Part shown: piece after piece, positions 58,969-64,000 of the stretch | Layout of the letters: each line of letters opens with the position of its first letter | Position numbering within the stretch: the first letter of the stretch is position 1 | Assembly: GCA_026929865.2 (NCBI GenBank) | Contig: CM049397.1 | Span: forward strand, 28,539,198-28,603,197 | Direction: 5' to 3' | From: Hyperoplus lanceolatus | Lineage: Eukaryota > Chordata > Actinopteri > Uranoscopiformes > Ammodytidae | Length of the DNA stretch: 64,000 nt | The notes under the pieces: generated by a model | What the model saw: the letters and a program-made list of their open reading frames with translations, nothing else | Told to the model about the DNA's origin: nothing | Databases searched by the model: none | Program-made: the position numbers and the translations under genes

Positions 58969-60778
58969 ATGAATGAATGAACACTTTATTCCGGACTCAA
59001 CGTTCCATATAAAAGACAATACAAATACATGACAACACAAATTAAAATACATACAAGCATCGATTCCAATGTTTCCACAACCCAGAGGAGAACCTTGTAT
59101 CACTCTGTTTAGTGTCAGTCAGTGCAGTTATTACTTTGTTTTTTGACTCTAGGAGTCGACACATAAATTTATACATTAAATTCCTCAACACAGCATGAAA
59201 GTTGGGGACATTACTAGTCACAAACAAAGAGCTAGCACTAGTCCATCTAGGAAGCTTAAGGAGGATCCTAAACGCATCGTTATACGCTGCCTGTAACTTT
59301 TTCAGTTTTGCTGTTCTATATTTACACCAGAGGTGAGCTGTGTAAAATGGAGTACAGTAGGCTCTGAAGAGACTAACTTTAAAGAGGACCTATGATGCTT
59401 TTTGACTTTTATGACCTATAAACGTTGTTATGATGATTCATAGTCATGCTTAACCATACTAAATTATCAAATAATGACTTACATGCATTTCGACATATTC
59501 CCTGCTGACCGTCTGGGGTGTCTGTGCAGAGCACTAAACACTATTCTAGCCAGTCGAGAAGTCACGTCTTCAAAGCGGTCTACCCTTTCATAATTTGTGA
59601 CGTCGCATAAAACTTTGTGACGTCTCCACGCGGATGTTTCCATGTATGGTAATGCTGTCACTTCCCTGTTCGCGTCTGCCTCGCACCCTTATAGGTCCAT
59701 GCTCGCGCTTCCCGCCACTGAAAGTGTTCCGGAAGGAAGGTAACCAATCACAACGGAGTGGGGTTTGCAGGAGGGGGGGGGGGGGGAGCGGAGATGGCCG
59801 AAGCACAGGCGGAGGGAGCCGAAGCACACACACTCAAGTGTTGACAGGATGTGCTGGATCGCCAAAATAAGAGAAAGAGCTTCCCGAAAATCTACATAGT
59901 TTTTTGTGATGTGATTCGTGTCAGGTTGCTCTATAGCAGTGTAAAACAAGAAATTAAGACCAGAAAAGTAGCATAATAGGTCCTCTTTAACATCATCCGT
60001 GCACATATGAAATTTGTGTGCCAACATATTGGCCTGTGCATAAAGCTTACAGCACTGGCGCTGGACATCATCATCATCACATAGATCATCAGTGATGATG
60101 TGACCTAAATACCGTACCTTCTTAACCACCTCTAGAGTACGGTCAGATAGCAAAAATGAAGGAAACGTTTGCTTTTGATCCTCCTTAGTTTTAGCAATCA
60201 TAATAACGCTCTTCTTAGGATTGAACTTGATGTCATATTGAACTCCGTAGCTAGAGCACACTTTAAGCAGTTGCTGTAGCCCAGCACTATATGGAGACAT
60301 GATGACCAAATCATCAGCGTAAATTAGGTGGTTGATAAGACTGTCTCCCACCATACAACCAGTCTTACATTAAGCTTCTTAGAAAGATCATCCATATACA
60401 CATTGAAGAAGACAGGTGACAAGATGCCACCCTGTCTCACCCCATTGGTGACTTGAAAGGGTGCAGATAAACTACTGCCCCATCTAATTTGCATGGTCTG
60501 TTGTGTGTACCAGAACTGCAAAATCCTTATCAGGTAAGGTGGAACTCCTCGCTCTTGTAGTTTGGCAAACATCTTACCATGGTTAATCCTATCAAAGGCT
60601 TTTGATGCATCTAAGAAGCACATAAACATGGTAGAGTTATGTCGTCTGTATTTACTTATGACTTCTTTAAGTGCATATATACAATGATCTGTTCCATGTT
60701 TACTTTTAAAACCAAACTGGTTGTCAGTGGTTTCCACATACTCACTAATCCTATCCAAAATAATTATTTCTACCCCTT
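58969..60778 (-). mobile_element. Second LINE family, 5'-truncated, split by MITE3
   Basis: The minus-strand frames 60758-60324 and 60354-59990 encode a non-LTR reverse transcriptase: FLDASKAFDRINH, GVRQGGILSPVFFNVYMDD and HLIYADDLVI. A one-base loss near 60365 shifts the frame between the RQGG and YADD motifs. MITE3 interrupts it at 59383-59986, and the 3' end with the (ATTC)n tail is at 58969. It is 5'-truncated at about 60778 and not functional. Confidence 0.87.
59383..59986. mobile_element. TTAA-flanked MITE, copy 3
   Basis: Flanked by TTAA on both sides (59379-59382 and 59987-59990) and by LINE sequence on both sides, so this insertion is in its original place. It is 22 bp longer than the others through an extra agcacaggcggagggagccg block and a longer G run near 59773. 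Confidence 0.9.
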
Positions 60779-63700
60779 TCTGTGTTTATTTTTTTTACGA
60801 AACGTTGGGTTGATGGATTAGTCCACTGGTAAGAAATGAACTGCCTGCAATTTTTATAATCATTATTCTATGAAGCAGGTGCACACCTTAAGTTGTGTAG
60901 AATTAGAAACTTTACTTTGATTTGTTTAAGGACCATAACCATCAAAAAATGAGTGCAAGTAATGAAGTGTGCGGGATTCCTTTGGTCATTCACTTCTCAA
61001 GTTATGTGTCGATGTGCTTTTCTCCTTTTTATATGATTTCAAAATGACAACGTTTGGGTTGTTTTCGACTGGTTGGACACATCATTTCAAGAAATCACAT
61101 TGGGTCCATAGCTGAAACACTGAGCTGTAGTTCACTTTGGAGACGACCAAACAGCCTCCAAATAATGTCTGATGAAACTTAACGGGGAAACATCTGCCAG
61201 GGAGAAAGAACTGTCCAATTTGCCAGTAAGACATTTCCGATTGCAGTATTAATTGAGATAGAAAAAACATCCCCAGAATTCTTTATCTTATTTTCTTTGA
61301 CTGAACAGTCTACACTCAAGGTCCACTTACTTGCTTATTTCAGGGGTTTCAAAAGGTATCACAGTCCACATAAGAGGATGAGATGTTCAAAGTCTCCATT
61401 ATAGTGAGCACTTGGCAAACCTTTATACACAGTCAACAAGTTGAGCTTGACCTATCCTTTTTGAACTGATGAAGATTTGATGATGTGATCAATACAAGAG
61501 AATAAAAATTGCTTCAAGGTCAAGAGTGAACTGTCAAGCTATATCCTCCAACTCTATTATTGCAGCTGTAATGATAGTTGACATAATTTCAGAAATACCT
61601 GAGAAAAAAAAACTATAACTACTCAAGTCCTCGCCCTTTACTAAGAACAATAGCATGGACACTCATTTAAATATTTCTGAGTCTTGTTGCCATGTAATCT
61701 AACAAACAAGCAATCGGCAGCCAAGATTCTGAGATTAATGAGGAGGGTTAAAAATGTCTTCTTTATTCCATTCTTAGCTGGGACTACAATATATCGCAGG
61801 AGGACGTCTATTCAGACCTGGACGTATCCGATTTACAGCAACCCCCCTTTGGCATTTTTCACAGAGGATCTGAGGTCATTTCCTGTTTGTTACCCCCGAC
61901 GCTATCATCCTGAATGGCCCCAGCAGCTGTTTTCCAAGCATCCCGGAAGTCCTTTCTTAATTTGTTATGCCTCAATCACCTCCTCTCCTTCTTTTTCTTC
62001 TAATTCCCAAAGAGAACCCAGCACAAAGCGAGAGGGCGCTTATCAGTCACGGACTTTAAAGATGTTTATTTACAGATCATCAGGGAGCTTGGGAAGGGGC
62101 CTTTAAAGAAAGCCGCCCGCTGGTCCTCAAACCCAGAGATTTGGGTCCCTCGGTGCGGCGTCAGAGGCCACGCTCTCGTTGCCAAGTTCCAATGGTGTCG
62201 ACAGCCGCTCGCAGGGGGCTTCAAAGAGTGTAACGTGGCTGCTGCAGATGTGTGACTGCTTACAGGCTCCTAATCTGTTCAGAGGAGGGGAGGATCCAAT
62301 CCGGATCTTTTTCATCCCGCCGCGCAGAGACAGGGCTTTTTCCAAGAGGCCTGCTGTAATACAGTGCATTAGTGAGATAAAGGCCTCTCCTCACGGCTGT
62401 CTCATGCTGACAGACTCTTGGAAAAAAGCGTCTCGGGGTGGATCTGGGGAGGATCCTTTCCGTCTCTGCCGCTGTATCTCTTCCACAGGTTTCTTTCTTT
62501 GCAGCCTCACACCTCCCCTCAAACCCCTTGATCCTAGCCTCCTTTTTTTAGCCACAAATCTCTTTTATCGTTGTCTCCGTTCATAACACTGTGTACACTT
62601 CACATAGAAAAAAAAGCCCCAGCCATTTTTCCAATTTTTCTCAGACACACGAATAACTAAACATGGTGAAACCTCACTTTTCCTTCAAACGTGTCCGTAT
62701 TTACGTTGGAAGGTTTTGAACAGGTTTTTTTTCACCACAATCATTCCTCCTGTTTATACTGGACATCGAAGAAATCTCCTCTTAATGCAGTTTCAATGTA
62801 AGCGATAGGGGACAGAATCCACAGACCTCGTTCCATGCAAATATACATTGCACATGGTATTTCAGGGTCAAAAGAAAAGGGATTCATTCTTGTATAGACA
62901 CAGAATAGAAAAAATAAAATGAATAAGACTGCTTGAACTATTTTGCAGGATCAATTTTCTCAGGGGACAAAATCTTGGTTTAGTTTATTTCACTCATTTT
63001 CCAACTTATGGACAATAGACTTAGTCATGACTTAGATAAACATTAAAACAAATAAAATTCAGCTCCCTTTTAATTTTACAGAGCAATGCAGGAAGGTCAC
63101 AGAAACCAAGTAGGCTATATACATGCCTTTCTTTCGTCTACCCAAACATCTAAAACACATTTCATTTAGCACTCTATTTGTTAATCATCTTCTGTTTACA
63201 TACATTTAAAGAAAACAAAATATTGTCTGTATTACACATTTTGAACCATTCCACAAAATTCCTCCATATACTGAAACACATCTTTGTTGTGAATTTGTAC
63301 AGCTCTCTCTTTGTGAGAAAAGTTCCCCTCACAGTTCATACTGACATTTTCTTACTTAAACAACCTCTGGATACAGACTGGTAACATACCAGATCTCTTT
63401 TCCATTGGACAAAATCCTGAGGTTACAAAGTTGAGCTTATCCAATGAGAATCAGTGTTGGGTCTGTTGGGTTTGTATTCATAGAGTGAGGAAGACAGAGT
63501 GATGGATTAGACAGGCAGCAGAAGCAGTCAGGACCCACAGTGGACAGCAGACCAGGGAGGAAGGGAAGTAGTGGTAGATGAAGGGAGGGAGGCCGGGTCC
63601 CAGACGTCACATCTGCCACCACTACTCCCCAGGGGCCTCAGGGGCATGGGAACCTCCATGGACTCCACCTAACCCCCCCTCTCCTCCTCCATGCTGCGGC

Positions 63701-64000
63701 CAGTCCCTCCACTGGCCTGGGACCTGCTCTGCCTGGCTCTTCTCCCACTCGTTTCTCTGACTCTGTCACACGACTGTCGTTTATATGCTTTGTCTCGTAA
63801 TCTTTGTCTTTTCCTTCCTTTCTTTCTCTCTGTTTGTCTCTACGTATCTGTACAAGCTCCGCCCTCAATACTGATGATGATGATTCCAACTCAGTGTCAT
63901 CTGTGTAGAGGTGTGTTTTCATGTCTATATGCACATTCTCATACACAGCTTTGATATTTGCATATCTATGAAAATAAGGTGCAGTCAATAACTGGTAGAA
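60779..64000. other. Intergenic, no gene supported
   Basis: 3.2 kb without a recognisable protein, RNA gene or repeat. A GC-richer patch at about 61680-62600 carries frames up to 140 residues on the plus strand, and 63440-63760 is C-rich. None shows a domain or splice-consistent structure, so I leave them uncalled. Confidence 0.45.

Larger units (their letters stand above)
55647..59986. repeat. Tandem duplication, period 1868 bp, 2.3 copies
   Basis: Starts of equivalent points are 55647, 57515 and 59383, exactly 1868 bp apart. Each full unit holds a MITE, the remainder of element B, and a LINE 3' fragment. The two spacers (56229-57514 and 58097-59382) differ at only about five bases that I could spot over 1.29 kb, so the duplication is recent or an assembly duplicate. 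Confidence 0.93.

Noticed and set aside
62179-62586. 135-residue plus-strand frame in a GC-richer patch
   Set aside because: No domain, no consistent splice partners, and mixed composition. Open frames of this length are expected by chance in GC-rich DNA.

Overview
The window looks like nuclear DNA of a ray-finned (teleost) fish, probably a spiny-rayed one. Genes are split by short GT-AG introns, dinucleotide and tetranucleotide microsatellites are dense, there are many small DNA transposons, and a gamma-M crystallin (a fish lens protein family) is present. Five protein-coding loci can be supported. In order they are the 3' end of ptgs1 (cyclooxygenase-1, + strand, 241-4897); a five-immunoglobulin-domain type I membrane protein that I cannot name (- strand, 16446 to about 8642); pmpca (mitochondrial processing peptidase alpha, + strand, 13 coding exons, 23150-27455); inpp5e (ciliary inositol polyphosphate 5-phosphatase, - strand, 11 coding exons, 35445-29813); and a gamma-M crystallin (+ strand, 37307-38515). 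For pmpca, inpp5e and the crystallin every exon junction was checked for phase. They give complete frames of 517, 662 and 184 residues.

Layout: ptgs1 and the Ig gene converge, pmpca and inpp5e converge, and inpp5e and the crystallin diverge about 1.9 kb apart. PMPCA and INPP5E are also near neighbours in human (9q34.3), so that pair is old synteny. The genes share no pathway: prostanoid synthesis, cell-surface recognition, mitochondrial import, ciliary phosphoinositide control and lens structure.

From 38.5 kb to the end I see no host gene. The stretch 42.5-60.8 kb is a transposon graveyard: two copies of a TA-flanked mariner-like element, an 8-bp-TSD hAT-like element, two broken LINEs, two inverted copies (A and B) of a TIR element, and a tandem array with a period of exactly 1868 bp. 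That array is the most interesting structure. Its three TTAA-flanked MITE copies have flanks and diagnostic bases showing that the middle MITE is a recombinant of the outer two. This is what non-allelic homologous recombination between two MITEs in different host sequences would leave. The window also holds the empty site of one mariner-like insertion, proving its TA duplication and exact ends.

Limits: gene names rest on remembered family sequences and motifs, and nothing was searched. Transposon superfamily calls rest on terminal repeats and target duplications. The Ig gene has two unresolved places: the junction before its large Ser/Thr/Pro/Gln-rich exon, and a likely frameshift in its last exon.
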